Position numbers and translations under genes: made by a program
In this document: positions 35,842-44,368 of the stretch, piece by piece
How positions within the stretch are numbered: the first letter of the stretch is position 1
How the letters are laid out: each line of letters begins with the position of its first letter
Source of the DNA: Lachnospiraceae bacterium
GTDB taxonomy: Bacteria; Bacillota; Clostridia; Lachnospirales; Lachnospiraceae
Length of the DNA: 64,000 bases
Direction: 5' to 3'
Assembly: GCA_900753305.1 (NCBI GenBank)
Contig: CAADYR010000116.1
Coordinates: forward strand, 47,811 to 111,810
The notes under the pieces: generated by a model
Seen by the model: the letters and a program-made list of their open reading frames with translations, nothing else
Database searches by the model: none
What the model was told of the DNA's origin: nothing

Positions 35842-37113
35842 ATGAAAAAGAGATTATATAGAATATTGACGGTTATTTTGATCTTTACAATGGTGATTAT
35901 GCCGGTAAAGGCGAAAGAAGAGGATCAGCCGGCACTCAAACTGTATGCAAAGTCGGCCGTATTAATGGACGCAGATTCAGGAAGAGTATTATATAACAGA
36001 AACGGTCAGGAACAATTACCAATGGCAAGTACGACCAAGATCATGACATTGATCCTGGCATTGGAAAAGGGCAATCCGGAGGATATAGTAGAGGTTTCCT
36101 CCTATGCGGCTTCCATGCCGGAAGTAAAATTAAAAATAAGGAAAGGGGAGCATTATCGGTTAAAAGATCTGTTTTATTCCCTGATGCTGGAGTCACATAA
36201 TGATTCGGCGGTTGCAATTGCAGAACATGTCGGAGGAAGTGTAGAAGAATTTGCAGGGATGATGAACCGGAAAGCAGAAGAGATAGGCTGCAGGAATACC
36301 TGTTTTATTACACCGAACGGATTGGATGCAACAGCAGATTTTATACAGGAGGACGGGAGCAGAATTACCAGGGCACATTCTACTACAGCAACAGATATGG
36401 CATCTATTCTGTCATACTGCATTACGAAATCGCCACAAAAGGAAGCATTCCTGGAGATTACGAGAACACCCTCCTATGCTTTTACAAACAAAGAGGGAAC
36501 AAGAAGTTTCAGCTGTAACAATCATAATGCCTTTCTGACTATGATGTCAGGCGCACTTACAGGCAAGACTGGATTTACGTGCAAGGCAGGATATTGCTAT
36601 GTCGGTGCACTGAAGCAGGATAACAGGACTTATGTAGTGGCATTGCTGGCGTGTGGATGGCCCAATCACAAGACATATAAATGGAGTGACACCAGAACAT
36701 TAATGGAGTACGGTCTGTCAAATTATGAACATCATGATCTGATGCAGGAAGTGATCCCACAGGAAGCAACAGAGCCGGTGCTGGTTCGAAACGGACAGAC
36801 TGACAAAATCTGTGAAAGAGCTTACAGTAAAGTGACATGTACTGAATCAGAAGATTCGGCCGGGAGCATTCTTATGCGGCAGGATGAAAGTGTCAGGACT
36901 GAAATCGTGCGAAATGAAGAGTTGACAGCACCTGTTACAGAGGGAATGCATATTGGTGAAGTAAACTTTTATGTAGGTGATGAAAAATGGAGAAGTGTTG
37001 AACTTACGGCAACAGAGGAAATTGCCGCTGTAAATATGGAATGGTGCGTTAAACAAGTGCTTAGAAAATGGCTGATATCAAATGATTTGCGGTCATTTTG
37101 TGCAGAAAAATGA
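35842..37113 (+). CDS. Second D-alanyl-D-alanine carboxypeptidase (S11 family)
   Basis: Paralogue of the enzyme at 7629-8789. A signal peptide (residues 1-24, ending PVKAKE) is followed by STTK (MASTTKIM), SHN (LESHNDSAVAIAE) and KTG (GKTGFTCKAG). The second motif has His where the other copy has Gly (SHN against SGN). It has a long C-terminal part ending in a hydrophobic/basic segment (CVKQVLRKWLI) for membrane association. Length 423. Likely acts in peptidoglycan maturation, perhaps at another growth stage. Confidence 0.92.
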   Translation: MKKRLYRILTVILIFTMVIMPVKAKEEDQPALKLYAKSAVLMDADSGRVLYNRNGQEQLPMASTTKIMTLILALEKGNPEDIVEVSSYAASMPEVKLKIRKGEHYRLKDLFYSLMLESHNDSAVAIAEHVGGSVEEFAGMMNRKAEEIGCRNTCFITPNGLDATADFIQEDGSRITRAHSTTATDMASILSYCITKSPQKEAFLEITRTPSYAFTNKEGTRSFSCNNHNAFLTMMSGALTGKTGFTCKAGYCYVGALKQDNRTYVVALLACGWPNHKTYKWSDTRTLMEYGLSNYEHHDLMQEVIPQEATEPVLVRNGQTDKICERAYSKVTCTESEDSAGSILMRQDESVRTEIVRNEELTAPVTEGMHIGEVNFYVGDEKWRSVELTATEEIAAVNMEWCVKQVLRKWLISNDLRSFCAEK

Positions 37114-37167
37114 TTTGTCGAAAATGAAGAAAAAAACAAAAATTCACTAGGCGTTTGACACAAACTG

Positions 37168-37176
37168 TGTTATACT
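37168..37176 (+). promoter_or_regulatory. Extended -10 promoter of the decarboxylase operon
   Basis: TGTTATACT is an extended -10 element (TG, one base, TATACT). The nearby TTGACA (37155-37160) is only 10 bases upstream of it, and is better read as an alternative -35 for CATACT at 37177-37182. A short repeat ACACA-AAC-TGTGT (37158-37170) overlaps the region. Confidence 0.45.
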
Positions 37177-37183
37177 CATACTG

Positions 37184-37214
37184 ACGCAATTTTGATAACC
37201 CACACGAATTGCGT
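37184..37214 (+). promoter_or_regulatory. Inverted repeat in the decarboxylase operon leader
   Basis: ACGCAATT (37184-37191) and AATTGCGT (37207-37214) are perfect 8-bp arms with a 15-base spacer, beginning about at the expected transcription start. Could be an operator or a 5' mRNA stem. Confidence 0.5.
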
Positions 37215-37264
37215 AAAGTTGTTCTTATTTTAGAAGTAATTTATTATAAAATGGAGGTCACAAA

Positions 37265-38698
37265 ATGAGTACTACTTCAAGTTTGGCAAGTAAAAGAATT
37301 GAATCTTTACTTGATGAAAGCAGTTTCGTTGAAATTGGTGCGCTTGTTACTGCAAGAGCTACAGATTTCAATCTGAAACAGACTGAGACTCCTTCTGATG
37401 GTGTTGTTACCGGATACGGAGTTATTGATGGCAACCTTGTGTATGTGTATAGCCAGGATGCATCCGTATTAAACGGTTCTGTTGGTGAAATGCATGCAAA
37501 GAAAATTGCAAATCTTTATGATCTTGCAATGAAGACAGGAGCACCTGTAATCGGACTTATTGATTCCGCAGGACTCAGACTTCAGGAAGCTACAGATGCA
37601 TTGAATGCATTTGGTGAGATCTATTTAAAGCAGACACTTGCTTCAGGTGTGATTCCTCAGATCACAGCAATTTTTGGTACCTGTGGAGGTGGACTTGCCC
37701 TGATGCCTACACTGACAGACTTTACATTTATGGAAGAGTCCAAGGCTAAGCTTTTTGTTAACGCACCTAATACACTTGATGGTAATCATGTATCCAAGTG
37801 CGATTCTGCATCTGCCAAGTTCCAGAGTGAAGAAGCTGGTATCGTAGATGTAGTAGCTGATGAAGCAACAATTTATGCGAAGATCCGCGAGCTTGTAAGT
37901 ATGCTCCCAGGAAATAATGAAGATGATGCTTCCTATGAAGACTGTACAGATGATCTGAACAGAGTCTGTGGAGATCTTGCCAACTGCGTAGGCGATACAT
38001 CAATCGCACTTTCAACGATCGCAGATAACAACGTATTCTTTGAAGTAAAAGAAAACTATGCTAAGAATATGGTAACAGGATTTATCAAACTGAACGGTAC
38101 AACAGTTGGCTGTGTAGCAAACCGTACAGAAGTATATGGTGCAGACGGTGAAGTGACAGACAAGTTCGATGCGGTATTGACAGCAGCAGGATGCGAGAAA
38201 GCAGCAGATTTCATTGAATTCTGTGACGCATTCAATATTCCTGTATTATCTCTGACGAATGTTAAGGGATATGAAGCAACTATGTGCAGCGAAAAGAAGA
38301 TCGCCAAGGCAGTTGCTAAACTTACTTATGCATTTGCAAATGCTACAGTACCTAAGGTAAATGTTATCATTGGCAAGGCTTATGGAAGTGCTTATGTAGC
38401 GATGAATTCCAAGGCAATTGGAGCTGATATCACAATCTGCTGGCCAGATGCAGAAATCGGTTCTATGGATGCTGCACTGGCTGCCAAGGTTATGTATGAT
38501 GGACAAAGCGCAGATGTAATAAAGGAAAAGGCAGCAGAATATGCAGCACTTCAGACAAGTGCAACAGGAGCTGCAAAGAGAGGATACGTAGATCAGATCA
38601 TCGAAGCTGCTGATACAAGAAAATATGTGATCGGTGCATTCGAGATGTTATTTACAAAAAGAGAGGACCGTCCTTCCAAGAAACATGGTACGGTCTAA
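37265..38698 (+). CDS. Acyl-CoA carboxyltransferase subunit (MmdA/12S-like)
   Basis: A biotin-dependent carboxyltransferase that moves CO2 between biotin and an acyl-CoA such as methylmalonyl-CoA, malonyl-CoA or glutaconyl-CoA. Both crotonase-like halves are present: the N-half with FGTCGGGLALMPTLTDFTFM and the C-half with GKAYGSAYVAMNSKAIGAD and WPDAEIGSM. At 477 residues it is somewhat shorter than typical MmdA (about 510). It is followed by OadG-like, biotin carrier, OadB-like and OadA-like genes, so carboxybiotin would be decarboxylated by the sodium pump. Which acyl-CoA is used cannot be told from sequence. GGAGG precedes the ATG. Confidence 0.9.
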   Translation: MSTTSSLASKRIESLLDESSFVEIGALVTARATDFNLKQTETPSDGVVTGYGVIDGNLVYVYSQDASVLNGSVGEMHAKKIANLYDLAMKTGAPVIGLIDSAGLRLQEATDALNAFGEIYLKQTLASGVIPQITAIFGTCGGGLALMPTLTDFTFMEESKAKLFVNAPNTLDGNHVSKCDSASAKFQSEEAGIVDVVADEATIYAKIRELVSMLPGNNEDDASYEDCTDDLNRVCGDLANCVGDTSIALSTIADNNVFFEVKENYAKNMVTGFIKLNGTTVGCVANRTEVYGADGEVTDKFDAVLTAAGCEKAADFIEFCDAFNIPVLSLTNVKGYEATMCSEKKIAKAVAKLTYAFANATVPKVNVIIGKAYGSAYVAMNSKAIGADITICWPDAEIGSMDAALAAKVMYDGQSADVIKEKAAEYAALQTSATGAAKRGYVDQIIEAADTRKYVIGAFEMLFTKREDRPSKKHGTV

Positions 38699-38716
38699 GA
38701 AAGGGTGAACGTTAAT

Positions 38717-39532
38717 ATGAAGAAAATCGTAAAGGCTTTATTAATGCTTACCTGTGTATTCAGCTTAACGGCATGCGGTTCTGACAATACGATCAGCGAG
38801 TTCCAGCAGAGCAAAATTGATGCAGCAGAAGCAAAAGCTCCTCAGATCATTGCATTAACAGCAGGACTTGTACAGAATAACGATATTGATGAGCTGACAA
38901 CCAATTACAACAATATCGAATTAGGTGATTTATATACCAGTACTTATTCCCAGTATGCCGGAGATTCTTCTTTCAGTTGTGAAGGCAAGGGAATCAAGAG
39001 TGCATTGACTTCTTTTGAGTCCGGTATGGAAGAAATCGGAAATATCACAGTATCTGATGCAATTGAAGCAACAGTTGATGATGATACTATTATTGTTACA
39101 GTTCCTGTAACAGGCGAAAAGGGAGAAGGTTCCGTAGAACTGATCTTCACAAATGATATTTATCTGACATTGACTTCCTGTACACTGAACCTGAACAAGT
39201 CAATGGGAGAACTGATGGGTAAAGCAGCATTAAATACTCTGATCGGTATGGGTACTGTATTTGTTGTATTGATCCTGATCAGCCTGATCATTTCCTGCTT
39301 CTCATTCATTCCAAAGCTTCAGGAGAAATTCTCCAAGAAGGCAGCTCCTGCACCGGCAGCAACACCTGCACCAGCAGCTCCAGCCGTTGTAGAAGAGGAA
39401 GAATTAGCTGATGACACAGAACTTGTAGCAGTTATTGCAGCAGCAATTGCAGCATATGAAGGAACATCAACAGATGGTTTCCAGGTAAGAAGTATCAAGA
39501 GAGCATCTACCAGAAAATGGAAGAATGCATAA
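38717..39532 (+). CDS. OadG-family gamma subunit with N-terminal lipoprotein domain
   Basis: Start taken at ATG 38717 (MKKIVKALLM), not the GTG at 38705. A lipoprotein-type signal (FSLTACGS, Cys near residue 19) leads a 150-residue outside domain. Then comes one membrane helix (GMGTVFVVLILISLIISC), an Ala/Pro-rich linker (PAPAATPAPAAPA) and a C-terminal tail with VAVIAAAIAAYEG and KRASTRKW, as in OadG gamma subunits that anchor the decarboxylase and may bind zinc. Classical OadG is under 100 residues, so this is a fusion or extended form. Probable role is assembly of the pump. Confidence 0.82.
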   Translation: MKKIVKALLMLTCVFSLTACGSDNTISEFQQSKIDAAEAKAPQIIALTAGLVQNNDIDELTTNYNNIELGDLYTSTYSQYAGDSSFSCEGKGIKSALTSFESGMEEIGNITVSDAIEATVDDDTIIVTVPVTGEKGEGSVELIFTNDIYLTLTSCTLNLNKSMGELMGKAALNTLIGMGTVFVVLILISLIISCFSFIPKLQEKFSKKAAPAPAATPAPAAPAVVEEEELADDTELVAVIAAAIAAYEGTSTDGFQVRSIKRASTRKWKNA

Positions 39533-39568
39533 TCAAAAGAAATGTAATGATTTTAGGAGGATATTAAA

Positions 39569-39937
39569 ATGAAGAATTATACAATTACCGTTAACGGCAA
39601 CGTATATGATGTAGTAGTAGAAGAAGGCGCATCCACAGGTGCAGCACCTGTAGCAGCCGCAGCTCCCAAGGCAGCACCTAAGGCAGCTCCCAAAGCAGCA
39701 CCTAAGGCAGCAGCAGGCGCAGGCAGCGTTAAGGTAGAAGCTGGTGCAGCAGGTAAGGTATTCAAGATCGAAGCTAATGTTGGACAGGCAGTTAAGAAGG
39801 GTGATGCAGTAGTTATCATCGAAGCTATGAAGATGGAAATCCCGGTTGTAGCTCCTCAGGATGGTACTGTTGCAAGCATTGACGTTGCAGTTGGTGACGC
39901 TATTGAAGCAGGTGCTGTACTTGCTACTTTAAACTAA
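39569..39937 (+). CDS. Biotin carboxyl carrier protein of the decarboxylase
   Basis: A 122-residue carrier (GcdC/MmdC type). An N-terminal strand region (MKNYTITVNGNVYDVVVEEG) leads to an Ala/Pro/Lys swinging linker (repeats of AAPK, about residues 28-50) and a biotinyl domain with the target lysine in EAMKMEI. The biotin shuttles carboxyl groups between the transferase subunits and the membrane pump. It has an AGGAGG site and sits inside the operon. Confidence 0.95.
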   Translation: MKNYTITVNGNVYDVVVEEGASTGAAPVAAAAPKAAPKAAPKAAPKAAAGAGSVKVEAGAAGKVFKIEANVGQAVKKGDAVVIIEAMKMEIPVVAPQDGTVASIDVAVGDAIEAGAVLATLN

Positions 39938-39950
39938 GTGCAGTTACTGC

Positions 39951-39977
39951 GCAGGGATATACTTGTGTGATTCCTGC
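39951..39977 (+). other. Intercistronic hairpin between carrier and pump genes
   Basis: GCAGGGAT (39951-39958) pairs with ATTCCTGC (39970-39977), eight pairs with one G-U. There is no T-run; it may tune the ratio of soluble carrier to membrane subunit. The 109-base gap shows nothing else. Confidence 0.4.
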
Positions 39978-40046
39978 ACATCATGTGTGATGATCTGCTC
40001 TTTATGAACAGTATGATCGCAACGAATACAATAGGAGGTCAACAAA

Positions 40047-41195
40047 ATGTCTTATATAGCAACTACATTGGACAATCTGATCCACCAGACAGCGTTCTTT
40101 AACCTGACTGGCGGTAATATCATCATGATTGCCGTGGCTTGTTTATTTCTTTATCTTGCTATCGCTAAAGGCTTCGAACCGCTTTTGTTAACACCGATAG
40201 CATTCGGTATGCTGCTGGTTAATATTTATCCGGACATTATCGCTCCAATTGGCGCAGACGGAACAGCCGGCGGATTACTGTATTATTTCTATTTACTGGA
40301 TGAATGGGCAATCTTACCATCTCTGATCTTCATGGGCGTTGGAGCCATGACAGACTTTGGACCCTTGATTGCAAATCCTAAGAGCTTTTTACTTGGTGCT
40401 GCTGCACAGTTCGGTATTTTTGCCGCATACTTTGGTGCAATTGCACTTGGTTTCAATGATAAGGCAGCAGCAGCAGTATCTATCATTGGTGGTGCTGATG
40501 GTCCTACTTCCATTTTCCTTGCCGGTAAACTGGGACAGACTGCATTACTTGGACCTATCGCAGTAGCTGCATATTCCTATATGTCTCTGGTTCCTATTAT
40601 CCAGCCACCTATCATGAAACTTCTCACAACTGAGAAGGAAAGAAAGATCAAGATGGGACAGCTTCGTCCTGTATCCAAACTTGAGAAGATTCTCTTCCCT
40701 ATCGTTGTTACTATCGTTGTATGTCTGATCCTTCCTACAACAGCTCCTCTTGTTGGTATGCTGATGTTAGGTAACCTGTTCAGAGAATCAGGCGTAGTTA
40801 GACAGTTAACTGATACAGCATCTAATGCATTGATGTATATCGTAGTTATCTTACTTGGTACATCTGTAGGTGCTACAACAAGTGCAGAAGCATTCCTGAA
40901 TATGCAGACAATCAAGATCGTTATTCTTGGTCTTGCAGCATTTGCATTTGGTACAGCAGCAGGCGTTCTGTTTGGTAAACTGCTGTGTGTACTGACCCAT
41001 GGTAAGGTTAATCCTTTGATTGGTTCAGCCGGTGTATCTGCCGTTCCTATGGCAGCCCGTGTATCACAGAAAGTCGGTGCAGAGTCCGATCCTACTAACT
41101 TCCTGCTTATGCATGCTATGGGACCTAACGTAGCAGGTGTTATCGGTACTGCAGTAGCAGCCGGTACATTCATGGCAATCTTCGGAATCTTTTAA
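40047..41195 (+). CDS. Sodium-pumping decarboxylase beta subunit (OadB/MmdB/GcdB family)
   Basis: An integral membrane protein of about ten to eleven helices that decarboxylates carboxybiotin and exports Na+. The family motifs AVSIIGGADGPTSIFLA (with the conserved Asp in GGADGPT) and, near the C-terminus, GSAGVSAVPMAARVSQKVG and MGPNVAGVIGTAVAAG are intact. At 382 residues it fits the family. It follows the biotin carrier with an AGGAGGT ribosome site. Confidence 0.95.
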   Translation: MSYIATTLDNLIHQTAFFNLTGGNIIMIAVACLFLYLAIAKGFEPLLLTPIAFGMLLVNIYPDIIAPIGADGTAGGLLYYFYLLDEWAILPSLIFMGVGAMTDFGPLIANPKSFLLGAAAQFGIFAAYFGAIALGFNDKAAAAVSIIGGADGPTSIFLAGKLGQTALLGPIAVAAYSYMSLVPIIQPPIMKLLTTEKERKIKMGQLRPVSKLEKILFPIVVTIVVCLILPTTAPLVGMLMLGNLFRESGVVRQLTDTASNALMYIVVILLGTSVGATTSAEAFLNMQTIKIVILGLAAFAFGTAAGVLFGKLLCVLTHGKVNPLIGSAGVSAVPMAARVSQKVGAESDPTNFLLMHAMGPNVAGVIGTAVAAGTFMAIFGIF

Positions 41196-41251
41196 GCTAT
41201 GCATAGCTTAGTTTAGTTATTTAGTAAATATATCTAGGAGGAATAAAGGTA

Positions 41252-42688
41252 ATGTCAGAAATAGTTAAGAAACCTGTTGGCATCACAGAAACAGTTCTTC
41301 GTGATGCACATCAGTCTTTAATAGCAACAAGAATGCCGACCGAGTTAATGCTCCCAATCCTTGAAACAATGGATCAGGTTGGTTATCATTCTATTGAATG
41401 CTGGGGTGGTGCTACATTCGATGCTTCTTTACGTTTCTTAAAAGAAGATCCATGGGGCAGATTAAGAAAGATTAAGGATAAGGTTAAGAATACACCTTTA
41501 CAGATGCTTTTCAGAGGTCAGAACATTCTTGGATATCGTCATTATGCTGATGACGTTGTAACAGAGTTTGTTGAGAAGTCTATTGCAAACGGTATTGATA
41601 TCATCAGAATCTTCGACTGCTTCAACGATCTGCGTAACTTACAGTGTGCAGTTAACGCAGCTAACGATATTAAGAAGAGAGAAGGCAGAGGTCATGCTCA
41701 GGTAGCATTAGCCTATACATTAGGAGATGCCTACACACTGGATTACTGGATGCAGATGGCTAAGAATATCGAAGAGATGGGTGCAGATTCTATCTGTATC
41801 AAGGATATGGCTGGTCTGTTAGTACCTTACAAGGCAGAAGAGATGATCAAGGCTATGAAGTCTGCTACCAAGCTTCCTATCCAGTTGCATACACATTATA
41901 CATCTGGAGTTGCTTCCATGACTTACATGAAGGCTATTGAAGCTGGTGTTGATGTAATCGACTGTGCGATTTCTCCATTTGCAATGGGTACATCACAGCC
42001 TGCAACAGAAGTTATGGTTGAGACATTAAAGAATACACCATATGATACAGGCTTAGACCAGACTCTGTTATCTCAGATTGCAGATCACTTCAGACCTTAC
42101 AGAGAAGAGTGCTTAAAGAGCGGACTTATGAATCCTAAGGTTCTTGGCGTTGATATCAAGACTCTGTTATATCAGGTACCAGGCGGTATGTTATCTAACA
42201 TGGTTAGCCAGTTAAAGGAACAGAACGCAGAGGACAAGTATTATGAAGTGCTTGAAGAAATCCCAAGAGTTCGTAAAGATTTAGGTGAGCCACCTCTTGT
42301 TACTCCTTCATCCCAGATCGTTGGTACACAGGCTGTATTTAATGTATTAATGGGTGAGAGATACAAGATGGCTACTAAGGAAACAAAGGCTGTATTACGT
42401 GGTGAATATGGTCAGACTGTTAAACCTTTCAATAAGGAAGTACAGGATAAGGTTCTCTCTGCAGAGGAGAAGGAACATATCATTACATGTCGTCCGGCTG
42501 ATCTGATCCCGAACGAACTTCCTAAGATTGAAGAGGAAATGAAACAGTGGAAGCAGCAGGATGAGGATGTATTAAGTTATGCATTGTTCCCTCAGGTAGC
42601 TGTAGAATTCTTTAAGTATCGTGAAGCTCAGCAGAAGAAGGTCGATATGACACAGGCTGATACTAAGAACGGAGCATATCCTGTTTAA
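41252..42688 (+). CDS. oadA: Oxaloacetate decarboxylase alpha / pyruvate carboxyltransferase (5S-like) without biotin domain
   Basis: A TIM-barrel carboxyltransferase acting on oxaloacetate/pyruvate. The motifs ETVLRDAHQSLIATR, IECWGGATFDASLRFL, IKDMAGLL (lysine that carbamylates) and LPIQLHTHYTSG (zinc histidines) are all present, followed by the PYC-OADA helical domain. At 478 residues it lacks the C-terminal biotinyl domain of full OadA, so it must use the separate carrier encoded at 39569. It is the last gene of the operon, followed by a strong terminator. Pyruvate carboxylase subunit B is the alternative name, but no biotin carboxylase subunit is nearby. Confidence 0.93.
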   Translation: MSEIVKKPVGITETVLRDAHQSLIATRMPTELMLPILETMDQVGYHSIECWGGATFDASLRFLKEDPWGRLRKIKDKVKNTPLQMLFRGQNILGYRHYADDVVTEFVEKSIANGIDIIRIFDCFNDLRNLQCAVNAANDIKKREGRGHAQVALAYTLGDAYTLDYWMQMAKNIEEMGADSICIKDMAGLLVPYKAEEMIKAMKSATKLPIQLHTHYTSGVASMTYMKAIEAGVDVIDCAISPFAMGTSQPATEVMVETLKNTPYDTGLDQTLLSQIADHFRPYREECLKSGLMNPKVLGVDIKTLLYQVPGGMLSNMVSQLKEQNAEDKYYEVLEEIPRVRKDLGEPPLVTPSSQIVGTQAVFNVLMGERYKMATKETKAVLRGEYGQTVKPFNKEVQDKVLSAEEKEHIITCRPADLIPNELPKIEEEMKQWKQQDEDVLSYALFPQVAVEFFKYREAQQKKVDMTQADTKNGAYPV

Positions 42689-42726
42689 TTTTCACACAAG
42701 TGCTTTTGAATTATTGCACATTTTAT

Positions 42727-42764
42727 ATCAGTATCGGGTTAAATTTTGACCCGATACTGATTTT
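42727..42764 (+). terminator. Terminator of the decarboxylase operon
   Basis: ATCAGTATCGGGT (42727-42739) pairs perfectly with ACCCGATACTGAT (42749-42761), a 13-bp stem followed by TTTT. Confidence 0.93.
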
Positions 42765-42767
42765 GAG

Positions 42768-42796
42768 TTGACAGTACTGCTAAAACAATTTATGAT
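42768..42796 (+). promoter_or_regulatory. Promoter of the TetR gene
   Basis: TTGACA (42768-42773), 17 bases, TATGAT (42791-42796), 11 of 12 consensus bases. The leader is about 75 bases. Confidence 0.8.
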
Positions 42797-42810
42797 AACA
42801 TGTGTTATCA
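42793..42810 (+). promoter_or_regulatory. Palindromic operator overlapping the TetR promoter
   Basis: TGATAACA, two bases, TGTTATCA: perfect 8-bp arms directly on the -10 box and transcription start. This position and form are those of a self-repressed TetR gene. Confidence 0.7.
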
Positions 42811-42875
42811 AGATTGAGATTACAAAAGAGAAAAAGAGATAATGCGCTTAAAAATGCGTAGAAATGAGGATGATC

Positions 42876-43421
42876 ATGGCTAGAAAAGAGTCTGTGACTA
42901 AAAGTATGATTTTAGATACCGCAGTACAACTGGCAAAAGAAGAAGGTATCGAGAATGTGACTGCGAGAAAACTCGCAAGTAAAATAGGATGTTCTACACA
43001 GCCTATTTTTAGAGTTTATGCTAATATGACAGAATTGTATGCAGGTGTCTATCAGAAAGCGATAGAGTTATTTGCTGATTATTATGAAAATTTCGAGTCC
43101 GGGGTTCAGACACCTTTTATTCATTTAGGACTTGCTTATATAGATTTTGCCAAGGAAGAACAGAAATTATTTCAACTTCTGTTTCTTTCTGATAACAGAG
43201 GAAACAGAAGCCTCTATGAATTGTTGAATGGCAGTACAGGTGCCGTTGCAAAGGAAATAAATAAGGCAGCGGCAGGAGGATGCACAAATCCGAGTGGATT
43301 GTTTATGAAGATGTGGATTTTTATACATGGATGTGCATGTATGGTGCTGACTGAAGACTATGATTTAACCAAGGAAGAAACCCTGGATTTATTGGAAGAT
43401 ATATACAAGAGCTGTTCATAG
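42876..43421 (+). CDS. TetR-family transcriptional regulator
   Basis: A 181-residue regulator with an N-terminal helix-turn-helix (VTARKLASKIGCSTQPIFRVYANM) and a C-terminal helical domain typical of the TetR_C subset acting in Firmicutes. Start at ATG 42876 because GAGGA lies 5 bases upstream; other in-frame ATGs at 42864 and 42870 are less well placed. It likely represses itself through the palindrome upstream. It is 18 bases from the RpiR gene and directly behind the decarboxylase operon, which might also be a target. Confidence 0.9.
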   Translation: MARKESVTKSMILDTAVQLAKEEGIENVTARKLASKIGCSTQPIFRVYANMTELYAGVYQKAIELFADYYENFESGVQTPFIHLGLAYIDFAKEEQKLFQLLFLSDNRGNRSLYELLNGSTGAVAKEINKAAAGGCTNPSGLFMKMWIFIHGCACMVLTEDYDLTKEETLDLLEDIYKSCS

Positions 43422-43438
43422 GTGAGTGAGGGAAACAA

Positions 43439-44368
43439 ATGGAATTTAGAATGGATACCATGTCCCGGATTAATGAAAAATTCAACAAAATGAGTAAAGG
43501 GCATAAGAAAATAGCGTCCTTTATCATTGATCATTATGAACAGGCGGCCTTCATGACAGCGGCAAAGCTGGGCAGTACAGTAGGAATCAGTGAGTCTACA
43601 GTAGTGCGTTTTGCATACGCATTGGGATATGAGGGATATCCTGAATTTCAGGAGGATTTGGCTGACTGGGTAAAAAATAAACTTAATTCGGTGCAAAAGA
43701 TCGGAACGAAATATGGAAAAAGTACGCAATCGGAGATCCTTACCTCTGTATTGACGGCTGATATGGATAAAATCAGTGATACGATAGAGCATGTTGATCC
43801 GCATGCGTTTGAAACAGCGGTGGATACGATATTGGCAGCGAAAACTATCTATATTATCGGAATCAGAAGTTGTGATCCATTAGCACGTTTTTTACAGTTT
43901 TATCTGAATATGATCCGGGGAAATGTTTATCTATTGAATTCGACCAGTACAACAGAAATATTTGAACAGATGATTCGTATTGATGAGAAAGATGCTATCA
44001 TAGGCATCAGTTTTCCAAGATATTCGATGAGAACATTAAAAGCATTGGAATTTGCCAATGACAGGAATGCGAAAGTAATTACGATCACTGATACGATACA
44101 TTCACCCATGTGTTTATATTCATCCTGCAATTTGCTGGCAAGAAGTGATATGGTATCTATTGTTGATTCGCTGGTAGCACCATTGAGTTTGATCAATGCT
44201 CTTGTTGTGGCACTTTGTTTGAAACGACCGGATGATGTAAGGAAGAATCTGGAGAGCCTGGAACAGGTGTGGGATAATTATCAGGTCTATTTAAAAGATG
44301 AAATTAATTTTATTGATGAAACGACCTTGAGTACTCCGCTGCAGAAGGAGAAGGAACATAGAGAATGA
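43439..44368 (+). CDS. RpiR-family regulator (HTH plus SIS domain)
   Basis: Residues 1-85 contain the RpiR helix-turn-helix (AAKLGSTVGISESTVVRFAYALGYEGYPEF). Residues 120-260 form an SIS sugar-phosphate isomerase-like sensor (TIYIIGIRSCDPLARFLQFYL, GISFPRYSMRTLKAL, VITITDTIHSP). Such proteins sense phosphorylated sugars or amino sugars. The effector here is unknown. Its last 4 bases overlap the next ATG, so it is coupled to the FAD oxidoreductase gene, which makes a sugar role less certain. Confidence 0.93.
   Translation: MEFRMDTMSRINEKFNKMSKGHKKIASFIIDHYEQAAFMTAAKLGSTVGISESTVVRFAYALGYEGYPEFQEDLADWVKNKLNSVQKIGTKYGKSTQSEILTSVLTADMDKISDTIEHVDPHAFETAVDTILAAKTIYIIGIRSCDPLARFLQFYLNMIRGNVYLLNSTSTTEIFEQMIRIDEKDAIIGISFPRYSMRTLKALEFANDRNAKVITITDTIHSPMCLYSSCNLLARSDMVSIVDSLVAPLSLINALVVALCLKRPDDVRKNLESLEQVWDNYQVYLKDEINFIDETTLSTPLQKEKEHRE

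Noticed and set aside
37155..37176. TTGACA paired with TATACT as one promoter
   Set aside because: The spacer is only 10 bases; the extended -10 element or the downstream CATACT is a better reading.
39640..39720. Tandem repeat in the biotin carrier gene
   Set aside because: The near-repeats encode the expected Ala/Pro/Lys swinging linker of biotin carriers, not a separate element.
41252..42688. Pyruvate carboxylase instead of a decarboxylase
   Set aside because: Nothing resembling a biotin carboxylase (ATP-grasp) subunit is encoded nearby, and the pump and carrier genes are adjacent.
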